Below the pieces are notes generated by a model. The model was given only the letters and a program-made list of their open reading frames with translations. It made no database searches and was not told where the DNA came from. The translations under genes and the position numbers were made by a program. From positions 2,046,001 through 2,110,000 of the forward strand of contig NZ_CP032317.1 in assembly GCF_003574965.1 (NCBI RefSeq): a DNA stretch of 64,000 nucleotides, read 5' to 3'. This DNA comes from Hymenobacter oligotrophus. Lineage in GTDB: Bacteria > Bacteroidota > Bacteroidia > Cytophagales > Hymenobacteraceae. Positions within the stretch are counted from its first letter, which is position 1; each line of letters opens with the position of its first letter. Of the stretch, positions 44,953 through 53,063 are shown in pieces.

Positions 44953-46089
44953 ATGAATATTGGCATTGTTTGTTACCCCACCTTCGGCGGCTCGGGCGTA
45001 GTGGCCACCGAATTGGGCAAAGCCCTGGCGCTGAAAGGCCACCGTGTGCATTTCATCACCTACAGCCAACCGGTACGACTCGATTTCTTCAACGAAAACC
45101 TGTTCTACCACGAGGTTTTTATTCCGCCTTACCCGCTGTTTCAGTTTCCGCCGTACGAACTGGCCTTGGCCAGCAAAATGGTCGACATCGTACAGAACGA
45201 GAAGCTCGATGTACTGCACGTGCATTATGCCATTCCGCACGCTTCGGCGGCGTACATGGCCAAGCAAATTTTGCGCACCAAGGGCATTCAGATTCCGGTG
45301 ATTACCACGCTGCACGGAACCGACATTACCCTGGTGGGGAAAGATGCCTCCTATGAGCCGGTGGTCACGTTCAGCATCAACCAGTCCGACGCGGTTACTT
45401 CTGTTTCGGCCGATTTGAAGGACGAAACCTACCGCTATTTTGCCATTGAGAAGGACATCGAGGTTATTCCGAACTTCATCAACCTGGAGCGTTTTAAAAA
45501 GCAACGCAAGGAGCATTTTAGGGCTGCTATCGCGCCCGAGGGCGAAAAGTTACTGATCCATACTTCCAACTTCCGCTCGGTAAAACGCGTGGACGACGTG
45601 GTACACATATTTGCCGGCGTGCGCGAGCAAATGCCCGTGAAGCTGCTGCTCGTAGGCGACGGTCCCGACCGCCCTCGTATCGAGAAGTTGTGCCGCGAGT
45701 TGGGTCACTGCCAGGATGTGCGCTTCCTGGGCAAAATGGAGGCCGTGGAAGAAGTGCTGAGCATTTCTGACTTGTTCCTGATGCCCTCCGAGAAAGAAAG
45801 CTTCGGCTTAGCCGCACTTGAGGCTATGGCTTGCGAAGTGCCCGTCATCAGCACCAACGCCGGTGGCATTCCGGAGCTGAACGTGCACGGACTTACCGGC
45901 ATGGTCAGCAACATCGGCGACGTGGCCGACATGGTGAAAAATGCCCTCTACGTGCTCCGCGACGACAATTTGCCGCGCTTTAAAGCCGCTGCCCGCACCC
46001 ACGCCGAGGAATTTGCCGTGGAGAAGATTGTGCCGCGTTACGAAGCCTGCTACCAACGCGCCATCGATGCGGTGCTGGCCGGGGTGTAG
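44953..46089 (+). CDS. bshA: N-acetyl-alpha-D-glucosaminyl L-malate synthase (BshA)
   Basis: A 378-residue GT4 glycosyltransferase, the first step of bacillithiol synthesis, joining UDP-GlcNAc to L-malate. Start MNIGIVCYPTFGGSGVVATELG is characteristic. VLHVHYAIPHASAAYMAK and TTLHGTDITLVG (about residues 76-121), then IPNFINLERF and the C-terminal donor site MPSEKESFGLAALEAMACEVPVIS (about 279-302; Glu-x7-Glu) follow. The length matches. It is alone here: bshB and bshC are not in the window. Bacillithiol is the main low-molecular-weight thiol of many Firmicutes and Bacteroidota. Confidence 0.95.
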   Translation: MNIGIVCYPTFGGSGVVATELGKALALKGHRVHFITYSQPVRLDFFNENLFYHEVFIPPYPLFQFPPYELALASKMVDIVQNEKLDVLHVHYAIPHASAAYMAKQILRTKGIQIPVITTLHGTDITLVGKDASYEPVVTFSINQSDAVTSVSADLKDETYRYFAIEKDIEVIPNFINLERFKKQRKEHFRAAIAPEGEKLLIHTSNFRSVKRVDDVVHIFAGVREQMPVKLLLVGDGPDRPRIEKLCRELGHCQDVRFLGKMEAVEEVLSISDLFLMPSEKESFGLAALEAMACEVPVISTNAGGIPELNVHGLTGMVSNIGDVADMVKNALYVLRDDNLPRFKAAARTHAEEFAVEKIVPRYEACYQRAIDAVLAGV

Positions 46090-46097
46090 TGGGTTGT

Positions 46098-46205
46098 TTT
46101 GGCTATTGGTTATTGGTTTTTTGTTAGGGCTGTTTAACGCTCGAAACCCCTTCTGCCACGCGGCGGAAGGGGTTTTTATTTCTCAAAAACCAATAACCAA
46201 AGGCC
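46098..46205. repeat. Inverted repeat of GGTTATTGG words flanking a terminator
   Basis: GGCTATTGGTTATTGGTTTTT (46100 on) is mirrored by AAAACCAATAACCAAAGGCC (about 46184-46204). A terminator lies between the arms. Confidence 0.6.
46142..46178 (+). terminator. Terminator after bshA
   Basis: GAAACCCCTTC pairs with GAAGGGGTTT-type bases and ends TTTTTATTTC. Confidence 0.85.
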
Positions 46206-46251
46206 AAGAACCATCAACCAAAAACCACGAACCAACACCCAAAAGCCAACC

Positions 46252-46785
46252 CTAGAACAAGCCGGCGGCCTCGCGCTTAACGGCGTTAAGGGCGGGTGTC
46301 GTTGGGTCGATTTCGTCGGCTATCAGCGTTTCGAGCACGCGCTTGGCCAACTCGGTGCCGCGGGCCTGTTGCTGGTTGGGCAAGGTTTGGTAGGCCTTGT
46401 TAATCATCGTGAGCACGTTTTCCTTGGCTTGGCGCACCTGCGTCCAGGCCTCGGGGCTCATGTAGAGCTGCTGCGACAAATTGTGCTCGTACTCGGCCCG
46501 AATTTCCTGCACCAACAGGCGGTGGTACTCGGTGGCGGTTTGGCCGGCCGAGCTCAGACGCACCAACAGGTTGTTGGGCGTGATGCGCTCGAGCAGCAAC
46601 GTAATGCGCTCGTAGGCCTGCAGCCGAATGGGCAGCACCGTTTTGGCATTCTCCAAACGCAGCTCGATCAGGCGGCGCTGCTGGTCTTTTTCGAGGTATT
46701 GCTGGATGAGGTAGTACACGGTACCCGCCACGATAAGCGCGGGGAAGGTAATCTTGAGCAGGTCGATGATCAGGGCAGTATCCAT
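46252..46785 (-). CDS. Membrane-anchored protein of unknown function (DUF7935-like)
   Basis: A 177-residue protein. The start at 46785 (MDTALIIDLLKITFPAL) gives one N-terminal membrane segment (about residues 7-27), and the rest is helical and charged: LEKDQQRRLIELRLENAKTV, LQAYERITLLLERITPNNL. I recall small proteins like this throughout Bacteroidota as a DUF (7935), but no function is known. The orientation places it convergent to bshA. It shares an upstream region with the Fe-S carrier gene, which runs the other way. Confidence 0.7.
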   Translation of the reverse strand: MDTALIIDLLKITFPALIVAGTVYYLIQQYLEKDQQRRLIELRLENAKTVLPIRLQAYERITLLLERITPNNLLVRLSSAGQTATEYHRLLVQEIRAEYEHNLSQQLYMSPEAWTQVRQAKENVLTMINKAYQTLPNQQQARGTELAKRVLETLIADEIDPTTPALNAVKREAAGLF

Positions 46786-46942
46786 GCGAAACGAAACACG
46801 CCGCACTTGCGGCACATGTGGAGTGGAACAACTGTGGCCCAAAACCGGCACCAAAGTACCTAGGGCTGGCAAATATAGTACGGTGAACCTGCCGCCTACG
46901 GCCGCTGTTATGGTATCGTTACGGCTTATGCCACTTGGGCTG

Positions 46943-46950
46943 TATCTTTG
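46943..46950 (+). promoter_or_regulatory. -7 promoter element of the Fe-S carrier gene
   Basis: TATCTTTG, exact consensus, about 55 bases before the ATG at 47006. Confidence 0.55.
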
Positions 46951-47005
46951 TGGCCTGGGGCGGCAAGCCCTTCCAACCGAAGATTCTACGCAACAACTTC
47001 TGACT

Positions 47006-47362
47006 ATGGCAACTGCCACGGCTTCCACCAAAATCGCTCCTATCACGCTCACGTCGCGCGCGCTAGAAGAGGTGAAAAACATTCTCCGCGAGAAGAACGT
47101 CCCGGCCGAGTACGGCTTGCGCGTAGGCGTGCAGGGCGGCGGCTGCTCGGGCCTGAGCTACTTGCTCGGCTTCGACAAAGCCAAGGACCAGGACGAAACT
47201 TTCGACGTGGACGGCGTAAAGCTGATCATGGACAAGAAGCACGCGATGTACGTGCTGGGCATGGAAGTCGACTTCCAGGACGGCCTGAACGCCCGCGGCT
47301 TCACGTTCAGCAACCCGCAAGCCAAGAGCACCTGCGGCTGCGGCTCGTCGTTCTCGGCGTAA
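47006..47362 (+). CDS. A-type iron-sulfur carrier (IscA/ErpA/HesB family)
   Basis: A 118-residue cytoplasmic protein. The start at 47006 (MATATASTKIAPITLTSRALEE) is chosen over an upstream frame that begins at 46754. The three Fe-S cysteines lie in GGCSGLSY (about residue 47) and the C-terminal CGCGSSF (about 112-114), the signature of A-type carriers. The final GSSFSA is family typical. It delivers Fe-S clusters to apo-proteins. It is a single gene with a bidirectional terminator after it. Confidence 0.93.
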   Translation: MATATASTKIAPITLTSRALEEVKNILREKNVPAEYGLRVGVQGGGCSGLSYLLGFDKAKDQDETFDVDGVKLIMDKKHAMYVLGMEVDFQDGLNARGFTFSNPQAKSTCGCGSSFSA

Positions 47363-47388
47363 GCCCTAGGTCGTTCTCGTCATCAGCA

Positions 47389-47431
47389 CCAAGCCCCAGC
47401 AACTACGCAGTTGCCGGGGCTTGTTGTTTTA
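47389..47431. terminator. Bidirectional terminator between convergent genes
   Basis: AAGCCCCAGCAACT pairs with AGTTGCCGGGGCTT-type bases, with T-rich ends. It separates the Fe-S carrier gene from the 47429 gene. Confidence 0.8.
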
Positions 47432-48064
47432 GCTGAAATTGTATGGGTAACCGATTTCCTGCAGATCGGCTTCCAGTTGCGGCCAATCCTCCAGCTCTTC
47501 CATAATGCTGTGCACTACCGCTTTGGTAAGCACTTCCCCGCGGTAAATGTGCGCCACGGCACCTAGGGCCAAGGGCTTCCGGTCGGTTTCTGCGATGAAG
47601 TACTCGTTGGCCCATTCGGTGTACGTTTCGGGCTTGCCGTCGAAGATGTACAGCAGCTCCTCCGAGCCATCTTCGCCGTGGCCCGGCACGCCGGTTTGCC
47701 AACCTGCCTCGGGCGTGTACCACAAGCAAAACGTGGTGCCGATAGAGTTTACCGGCTCCCTGTATATGAACTCCTTGAAAACCTCGGGCAGTCCACGGGT
47801 CAGCTCATTCTTATCGGCCTGATCGTAGCCCTCCAAGTAGCCGTTAATGCAGCATCCCTCCTTCCGGAACAACACCAGCATCTGGTCGCCCTCGCCGTCG
47901 TTCATCTCAAACAGCTCTTCGCCTATGCCCCAAGCGGGGTCATAGGTGTGGTAGCGGTACTCCCATTCTTGCGAATTAATAGCATCGAGCACCGCCAACG
48001 CTTTGCATAGGCGTTGCAGGGTTGGAGCGTCGGGCAGGGCGGCGTAGTTGCGGGTTGATATCAT
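47429..48064 (-). CDS. Conserved hypothetical protein
   Basis: A 211-residue cytoplasmic protein without signal or membrane segments. Its centre has WEYRYHTYDPAWGIGEELFEMNDGEGD and MLVLFRKEGCCINGYLEGYD. I have a vague recollection of similar sequences in other Bacteroidota, sometimes near immunity-like genes, but I cannot name a domain. It is acidic (Glu/Asp-rich) overall. The 142-base upstream gap (48065-48206) contains no clear promoter. An immunity role would be a guess. Confidence 0.65.
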   Translation of the reverse strand: MISTRNYAALPDAPTLQRLCKALAVLDAINSQEWEYRYHTYDPAWGIGEELFEMNDGEGDQMLVLFRKEGCCINGYLEGYDQADKNELTRGLPEVFKEFIYREPVNSIGTTFCLWYTPEAGWQTGVPGHGEDGSEELLYIFDGKPETYTEWANEYFIAETDRKPLALGAVAHIYRGEVLTKAVVHSIMEELEDWPQLEADLQEIGYPYNFS

Positions 48065-48206
48065 TAAAAATGGTGTTTAGAACATCATGCGGATTTTGCC
48101 GAAGCACCTCTGCTGCTTCGTTGAGATTGGTATCCGGCGAAGCGGTATAGGTGCTTCGGCAAGCGGACGCCAGATGGGCACGACCGTTTTGGTTTTACCC
48201 ATTTAG

Positions 48207-49100
48207 CTAATACGTCTTCGTCATATCGGCCGGCACCACAAGCACGTAGTCAGCTTTTTTCAGGTGCTCTTTATCGAGCTTACCCAGCTGCTCCTGCGTT
48301 ACGGTGCTGATGGTAAGAATGCGTAGTTGCGGCTCGGCCTGGCGCAGGTACCACACAATGCCGTCGTGGTTATCGGAGTGGTACGAGCCGTTTACGTGCA
48401 GCAGCAATTGGCCCGGCTGGCGGCTTTGGCGAATAAAATGCGCCATGGTGGCGTCTTTGAGGGCTTGCGCCTGCACGATGTTTTGCACGCCTGCGGCGTG
48501 GGCCGCATCGCCGCCGAACATCTTAAACATGTTCTGATAGCCGGGCAGGTTGTAGTCGACTTTGATGGGCAGAGGCGCCACCCACTGCTTTTCGTCGGCA
48601 CCTAGGACATCAAGGGCCGTGAGGCTGCCTTTGGCAACCTGCTGGGCGAAGCGGCGGGGCACGTTGGTGCCCACCACGCGCAGCTTCTGCTGCCGGGCCA
48701 GCAGCAGCAGGGGTTTGTAGTCGGTAGGGTAATTGGGCCAGGGGCGGCTTCGCTCTTCAAAGGCTTTGTCGTCCAGCTCGCCCACGTTGTACTGCTCCAC
48801 CAGCGGCTGCACGTCGCGCTCGAACATTTCCAGACCTAGGACCACCTGCCCGGCCTTGCGCTGCGCCAGCTCTTTGGCTACTTGCAGCTCCAGCCAATGG
48901 GCCATGGGGTCGTTGTGCTGTTCGCCGAAGAGCACCACATCGGCCCCGGCCAGCTCCTTGGCCATCTTGCCGAAAGACACCGGCTTGCCATCGGCGGCGA
49001 AGAGCCGGTACGCGGGCCGGTCGTCGTCCTTGTCCGGGGCATGGCCGGCCAACAAAGCAGTGGCTACTAGCATAAGCAGCGAGGTAAGTAGTAGGCGCAT
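48207..49100 (-). CDS. ChaN-like haem-binding/ haem-uptake family protein
   Basis: A 297-residue exported protein. The start at 49100 (MRLLLTSLLMLVATALLAGHA) gives a signal peptide ending at about residue 19. DUF399/ChaN motifs include GADVVLFGEQHNDPMAHWLE (about residue 49), VVLGLEMFERDVQPLVEQY, YKPLLLLARQQKLRVVGTNVPRR, and GSYHSDNHDGIVWYL near the end. ChaN-type proteins bind haem or are metal-dependent proteases of the Tiki group; activity here is uncertain. TTACTTTG, one base off the consensus, lies 5-12 bases before the ATG. A terminator at 49148 separates it from the upstream ABC gene. Confidence 0.85.
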   Translation of the reverse strand: MRLLLTSLLMLVATALLAGHAPDKDDDRPAYRLFAADGKPVSFGKMAKELAGADVVLFGEQHNDPMAHWLELQVAKELAQRKAGQVVLGLEMFERDVQPLVEQYNVGELDDKAFEERSRPWPNYPTDYKPLLLLARQQKLRVVGTNVPRRFAQQVAKGSLTALDVLGADEKQWVAPLPIKVDYNLPGYQNMFKMFGGDAAHAAGVQNIVQAQALKDATMAHFIRQSRQPGQLLLHVNGSYHSDNHDGIVWYLRQAEPQLRILTISTVTQEQLGKLDKEHLKKADYVLVVPADMTKTY

Positions 49101-49147
49101 GCGGCAAAGTAATAAGTACTGAACTGACAACGTAGGCCTACAACAAA

Positions 49148-49180
49148 CCGGCCCCGCAACTTGGTTGCGGGGCCGGTAGT
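49148..49180 (-). terminator. Terminator after the ABC permease
   Basis: ACCGGCCCCGCAAC pairs with GTTGCGGGGCCGGT. The stem is strong, but the T tract is short. Confidence 0.7.
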
Positions 49181-49201
49181 CAAGTACATAAGTTGCCTAG
49201 G

Positions 49202-50563
49202 TTAGCCTTTGTAAAACAGCCACTTCGACAGCTCGCCGTAGGTTACTTTCTTGCCGTACATCAGAATGCCTACGCGGTAGATGCGGCCGGCCAGCCAAAT
49301 GGTGCCCATGAAGCCGGCAATAAGCAGCGCCATCGACAGGCCAATTTGCCACGCCGGCACCCCGCCGAAGGGCAGGCGCATCATCATGGCGATGGGCGAA
49401 GTAAACGGAATCATCGACATCCAGAACGCCACCGAGCCGTTGGGATTGGTCGTCAGGATGGCCTGCGACACCACAAAGGTGAGCACCAGCGGCATCGTTA
49501 CGGGCATCATGAACTGCTGCGTGTCGGTTTCGCTGTCCACGGCCGAGCCGATGGCCCCGAACAAAGCGCCGTAGAACAGGTACCCACCCAGGAAATAGAA
49601 CAGGAAGCAAGCCAGCAGCAGCGGCATGTTCAGGTCGGCGTTATCCAGCGCCTGAAAGGCCTTTGCGGTGAAGTTGCTCTTCTTGGCGGCCTCGTCGGCG
49701 GGGGTATCCGGGCGGGCAATGGCCGTAACATCAGCATCGGCCGTGCTGGCCGATACGCTGGCGGCTTGGCTAACCACGGCCTTGCTGGGGCTGATGAAGG
49801 TGGAGGCCACCGAGCTGATTCCCATAGAGAGCAGCACCCACAGGGCCAGCTGCGTAAAGCCCACGCCGGCAATGCCCAGCACTTTGCCCATCATCAGCTG
49901 GAAGGGCTTCACGGAGGAAATAACCACCTCCACAATGCGGTTGGTTTTCTCCTCCATCACGCCGCGCATAATTTGCACACCGTACAGGAAGATGAAAATG
50001 TAAATCAGGAAGCCGAAGAAATACGCTACGCCGGTGCTGATGCCCGTGCTGGAGCTTTTTTCGCCGGCCTCGCTCAGGCTTACGGTTTGCAGGTCTACTT
50101 CGGCCTTCAGGTTATCGAGCACCGAGCGGTCGATACCGGCTTGCTGCAGGCGGCGGTTCTCAATGGCCTTATTAGCAGCCCGCCGAATATCGTTTTCGAG
50201 GGTTAGGCTAAGGCCTTTGCGCGAGAACACCTGAAAACCCGTGGGGTTGCCGATGTCCATCTTGGGTACGTACAGCAGCGCGTCGTACTTCGCCTTCTGA
50301 AACTCTTGCTTGGCCGCCGCCAAGTCGGGCGACACCCGCGTAAAGCTGATATCGTCTTTGCTTTCGGGCAGTTTATCGGCAAATAGGCCGCCCGCATCGG
50401 CAATGGCCACTACTTTGCCGCTGTCCGACATTTTCGCAATCAGCACGGGCACGGCAAACAAGGCTACCGTAAGCAACGGGCCAATCAGCGACATTATCAG
50501 AAAGCTTTTTTTGCGCACGCGGGTGAGGTACTCACGCTGCGCGATAAGCCAGATTTTGGACAT
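49202..50563 (-). CDS. ABC-2 type transporter permease (NatB/YhaP-like)
   Basis: A 453-residue inner membrane protein. The N-terminus MSKIWLIAQREYLTRVRKKSFL and the first membrane segment (residues about 22-42) are typical of ABC-2 exporters. A large exported loop spans about 45-185, then five or six membrane segments (GVAYFFGFLIYIFIFLYGVQ to the end). The partner ATPase at 50700-51653 is the preceding gene on the same strand. NatAB transporters export Na+ or small toxic compounds. The substrate is unknown. The 136-base gap between the two genes contains a CCTAGG hairpin. Confidence 0.88.
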   Translation of the reverse strand: MSKIWLIAQREYLTRVRKKSFLIMSLIGPLLTVALFAVPVLIAKMSDSGKVVAIADAGGLFADKLPESKDDISFTRVSPDLAAAKQEFQKAKYDALLYVPKMDIGNPTGFQVFSRKGLSLTLENDIRRAANKAIENRRLQQAGIDRSVLDNLKAEVDLQTVSLSEAGEKSSSTGISTGVAYFFGFLIYIFIFLYGVQIMRGVMEEKTNRIVEVVISSVKPFQLMMGKVLGIAGVGFTQLALWVLLSMGISSVASTFISPSKAVVSQAASVSASTADADVTAIARPDTPADEAAKKSNFTAKAFQALDNADLNMPLLLACFLFYFLGGYLFYGALFGAIGSAVDSETDTQQFMMPVTMPLVLTFVVSQAILTTNPNGSVAFWMSMIPFTSPIAMMMRLPFGGVPAWQIGLSMALLIAGFMGTIWLAGRIYRVGILMYGKKVTYGELSKWLFYKG

Positions 50564-50630
50564 GGTTGTAAGATGTTTTGAGAAAGGGATAGTGCCCGCC
50601 TTGTAAGGCAGGAGGTATAAGCACTTGGGC

Positions 50631-50675
50631 GTGCTGCCTAGGTGCCCATGCCCCGCGGAGCCACGGCACCTAGGG
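50631..50675. repeat. CCTAGG-paired inverted repeat
   Basis: TGCCTAGGTGCC (about 50635 on) is mirrored by GGCACCTAGGGCA (50663-50675) around a GC-rich loop. It lies between the ABC ATPase end and the permease start. Confidence 0.7.
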
Positions 50676-50699
50676 CACCGCAGTGCGGGGCTGCCTGCA

Positions 50700-51653
50700 T
50701 TAAGCCGTTACCGAGTCGGTTTCGGGCACGTAGTCGGGCTGCGTTTCGCGCACGCGCCGGATAAAGATTTCGTTGATGCTCGGGATACGCTCGCGGAAGG
50801 CATGTACCTCCACCCCGCTGGGCCCAATGAGGTAGCGCAGCAAGTCGTTGGGCGTGAGGCCGTGCAAAATGCGGATGCGGGCGTAGAAATGGTCGTTTTC
50901 GCGCTTCTTCTGCTCCAGCACCTCGAAATCGGGGTGCACTACCATCAGCTGGCCGCGGCCTTCTACCTCGTAAGTTTGGGTGCGGTAGGCGTTGCGCACG
51001 TCGCGCACTTGGCCATCGAGCACCTTCTGCGAGCGGTTAATTAGGGCGATGTGGTCGCAGAGTTCCTCCACCGACTCCATGCGGTGCGTGGAGAAGATGA
51101 TGGTGGTGCCCTGCTCGCGCAAAGCCAGAATTTCGTCCTTCAGCAGGTTGGCGTTGATGGGGTCGAAGCCTGAGAACGGTTCGTCGAGGATGAGCAGGGC
51201 GGGGTCGTGCACCACGGTAGCCACAAACTGCACTTTCTGCTGCATGCCTTTGGAGAGGTCCTCCACGTTTTTGCTGGCCCAGGTCTTGATGTCGAACCGG
51301 TCGAGCCAGTACTTAATCTTCTGCTGGGCTTCGGCCTTCGACAAGCCTTTAAGCTGGGCCAAGTACATCAGCTGCTCCCCTACTTTCATTTTTTTGTAGA
51401 GGCCGCGCTCCTCGGGCAGGTAACCGATCTGGCCAATGTGCGCGGGGTTCAGCCGCTCGCCCCGAAACCTGATTTCGCCGCCGTCGGGGCCGGTAATCTG
51501 GGTGATGATGCGAATGAGCGAGGTTTTGCCGGCGCCGTTGGGGCCGAGCAAGCCAAAAATGGAGCCTTCAGGCACCTCGAGACTCACGCCGTCGAGGGCG
51601 GTGTGGTTGGCGTAGTGCTTGCGTACGTCAATCGCCTGTAAAATTGGTTTCAC
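50700..51653 (-). CDS. ABC transporter ATP-binding protein (NatA-like)
   Basis: A 317-residue ATPase. Walker A GPNGAGKTSLIRI is at residues 37-49, Q-loop GYLPEERGLY follows, the signature is LSKGMQQKV (about 138-146), and Walker B is LLILDEPFSGFDP (about 158-170). The His switch is in IIFSTHRMESVEELCD. The C-terminal 90 residues form an accessory domain seen in NatA-type exporters. It pairs with the permease downstream. It starts 140 bases after the membrane protein at 51793-52419, so it could belong to the sigma factor operon. Confidence 0.93.
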   Translation of the reverse strand: MKPILQAIDVRKHYANHTALDGVSLEVPEGSIFGLLGPNGAGKTSLIRIITQITGPDGGEIRFRGERLNPAHIGQIGYLPEERGLYKKMKVGEQLMYLAQLKGLSKAEAQQKIKYWLDRFDIKTWASKNVEDLSKGMQQKVQFVATVVHDPALLILDEPFSGFDPINANLLKDEILALREQGTTIIFSTHRMESVEELCDHIALINRSQKVLDGQVRDVRNAYRTQTYEVEGRGQLMVVHPDFEVLEQKKRENDHFYARIRILHGLTPNDLLRYLIGPSGVEVHAFRERIPSINEIFIRRVRETQPDYVPETDSVTA

Positions 51654-51792
51654 GGCCGTTGAGAAATGGTTGTGGATAGCAAGGTAGAAACTTCGGGCGC
51701 ACGGCGGCTTATGTGCGCAGCGAATCTTAAACGAACGGTCGGATCATCGCCCTGAACTGGCAAAAAGCCGCCCCAAACCGGCAACGCGAAAC

Positions 51793-52419
51793 CTACTCGG
51801 TGGCTTGCAGGTCGTGCAGGTAGCCGTCGAGCCGATCGAGGTGCTGGCCGTAAAGCCGTTGCAAATACCAGCGGGTAAATTGCTGCAGCGCCCGGTATGC
51901 TACCCACCCAATAATCAGGTAAGCCACCACCAGCACACCGATCATCAGCGCCAGCTTCTGGCCGTGTTGGGTGCGGCCGAATTGCAGCACCTGCATCACG
52001 AAACCAATGCCGAACGAGCCAAACAACGTGAGCATGGTGGCGCGGTAGTAGAGCTGCACCAAGTGACGGAGGCTTTTGGCTTGTTGTTCGAGTTGCTGCC
52101 GCAGCGCGCCGGCCCTGGGTTGCAACCCATCGAGCACCTGAAACTTCCGGTAGAGGTAAACCAAAGAACCCGCACAAATCAGGGCTAGCCACCCGGCCAT
52201 GATGCGCGGATATGCCTCCTGCGCCAACACCATTACCCCTAGGGCTACGGGAATAACGAGGAGGGCAATGGCTACTTCGAACCACGCATTACGCCGAATG
52301 CGCAGGATGGGGCTGCTTGATGGTTGGCTGAGGATAGCTTGCATGGCTTCGGGGGTTAGGGGTGCGGCCGATTCGGTGGGTTGCTGGCGCCAGCGCTGGC
52401 GCATCTCGTCGAGTTCCAT
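51793..52419 (-). CDS. Membrane protein, probable anti-sigma-type partner
   Basis: A 208-residue protein. The N-terminus (MELDEMRQRWRQQPTE) is short, cytoplasmic and charged. Four membrane segments (about 43-65, 75-93, 125-145, 155-175) follow. Two bases separate it from the upstream ECF sigma gene, which in this phylum often means an anti-sigma partner, but the sequence lacks the common zinc-binding anti-sigma motif. It is therefore unassigned by sequence and inferred from neighbourhood. Confidence 0.65.
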   Translation of the reverse strand: MELDEMRQRWRQQPTESAAPLTPEAMQAILSQPSSSPILRIRRNAWFEVAIALLVIPVALGVMVLAQEAYPRIMAGWLALICAGSLVYLYRKFQVLDGLQPRAGALRQQLEQQAKSLRHLVQLYYRATMLTLFGSFGIGFVMQVLQFGRTQHGQKLALMIGVLVVAYLIIGWVAYRALQQFTRWYLQRLYGQHLDRLDGYLHDLQATE

Positions 52420-52421
52420 GG

Positions 52422-52922
52422 CTAGGCGTGGGCAAACAGGGTGCGGAGTTTCTCTTGCACGCGGTGCATTCTCACGCGCACGTTGTTTTGGGTGATGCCG
52501 AGGATGTCGGCCATTTCTTCGTAGCTACGCTCCTCGAGGTACAGCAGCACAAAGGCTTTTTCTACCTCCGAGAGCCGCTCAATGGCGCGGTACAGCTGGG
52601 CGAGGTCGTCGCCTAGGTCGTCGGGGGGCGGCGCGGCATAGGGGGCCTCGGGCTCCAGCACTGAGGTGCTGGGCTGGCGCGTACGGCGCCGCAAGTCGGA
52701 TATGGCCACGTTCAGGGCTACGCGGTAGAGCCACGTGCTGAGTTTAGCTGCCCCGGGCTGGTAGCGGGGCCAGGCTTGCCACAATTGCAGCACAATTTCT
52801 TGGTACAAATCCTGCCGGTCGGTGGCGTCGGGGCAGTACATGCGGCACACGCGCCATAGCAACGGCTGGTACTCGGCAATGCGAGCGGTAAATTCGGCAG
52901 ATGCGGGGGCGGCAGGGCTCAT
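52422..52922 (-). CDS. ECF-type RNA polymerase sigma factor
   Basis: A 166-residue sigma-70 family protein. Region 2 spans about residues 18-85 (LLWRVCRMYCPDATDRQDLYQEIVLQLWQAW, LSTWLYRVALNVA). Region 4 spans about 108-160 (LSEVEKAFVLLYLEERSYEEMADILGITQNNVRVRMHRV). It should direct transcription of its own operon and other promoters in response to a membrane signal through its partner. The 2-base gap to the downstream gene suggests strong coupling. The inducing signal is unknown. Confidence 0.92.
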   Translation of the reverse strand: MSPAAPASAEFTARIAEYQPLLWRVCRMYCPDATDRQDLYQEIVLQLWQAWPRYQPGAAKLSTWLYRVALNVAISDLRRRTRQPSTSVLEPEAPYAAPPPDDLGDDLAQLYRAIERLSEVEKAFVLLYLEERSYEEMADILGITQNNVRVRMHRVQEKLRTLFAHA

Positions 52923-53011
52923 GAGCAGCTAAGTCAGTGAATTAATCGCCGCGCCTGCACGTGCATTACAGTTGGCCCGAAATATTTTTTTGGCACTACC
53001 ACCGTACCCAC

Positions 53012-53047
53012 AAAAAAAGCCCGGCCTGCTGGGCAGGCCGGGCTTGC
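53012..53047 (-). terminator. Terminator after dnaJ
   Basis: On the minus strand, AAGCCCGGCCTGCC pairs with GGCAGGCCGGGCTT and is followed by seven T. Confidence 0.85.
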
Positions 53048-53063
53048 AAAGCACCTAGGGCGC

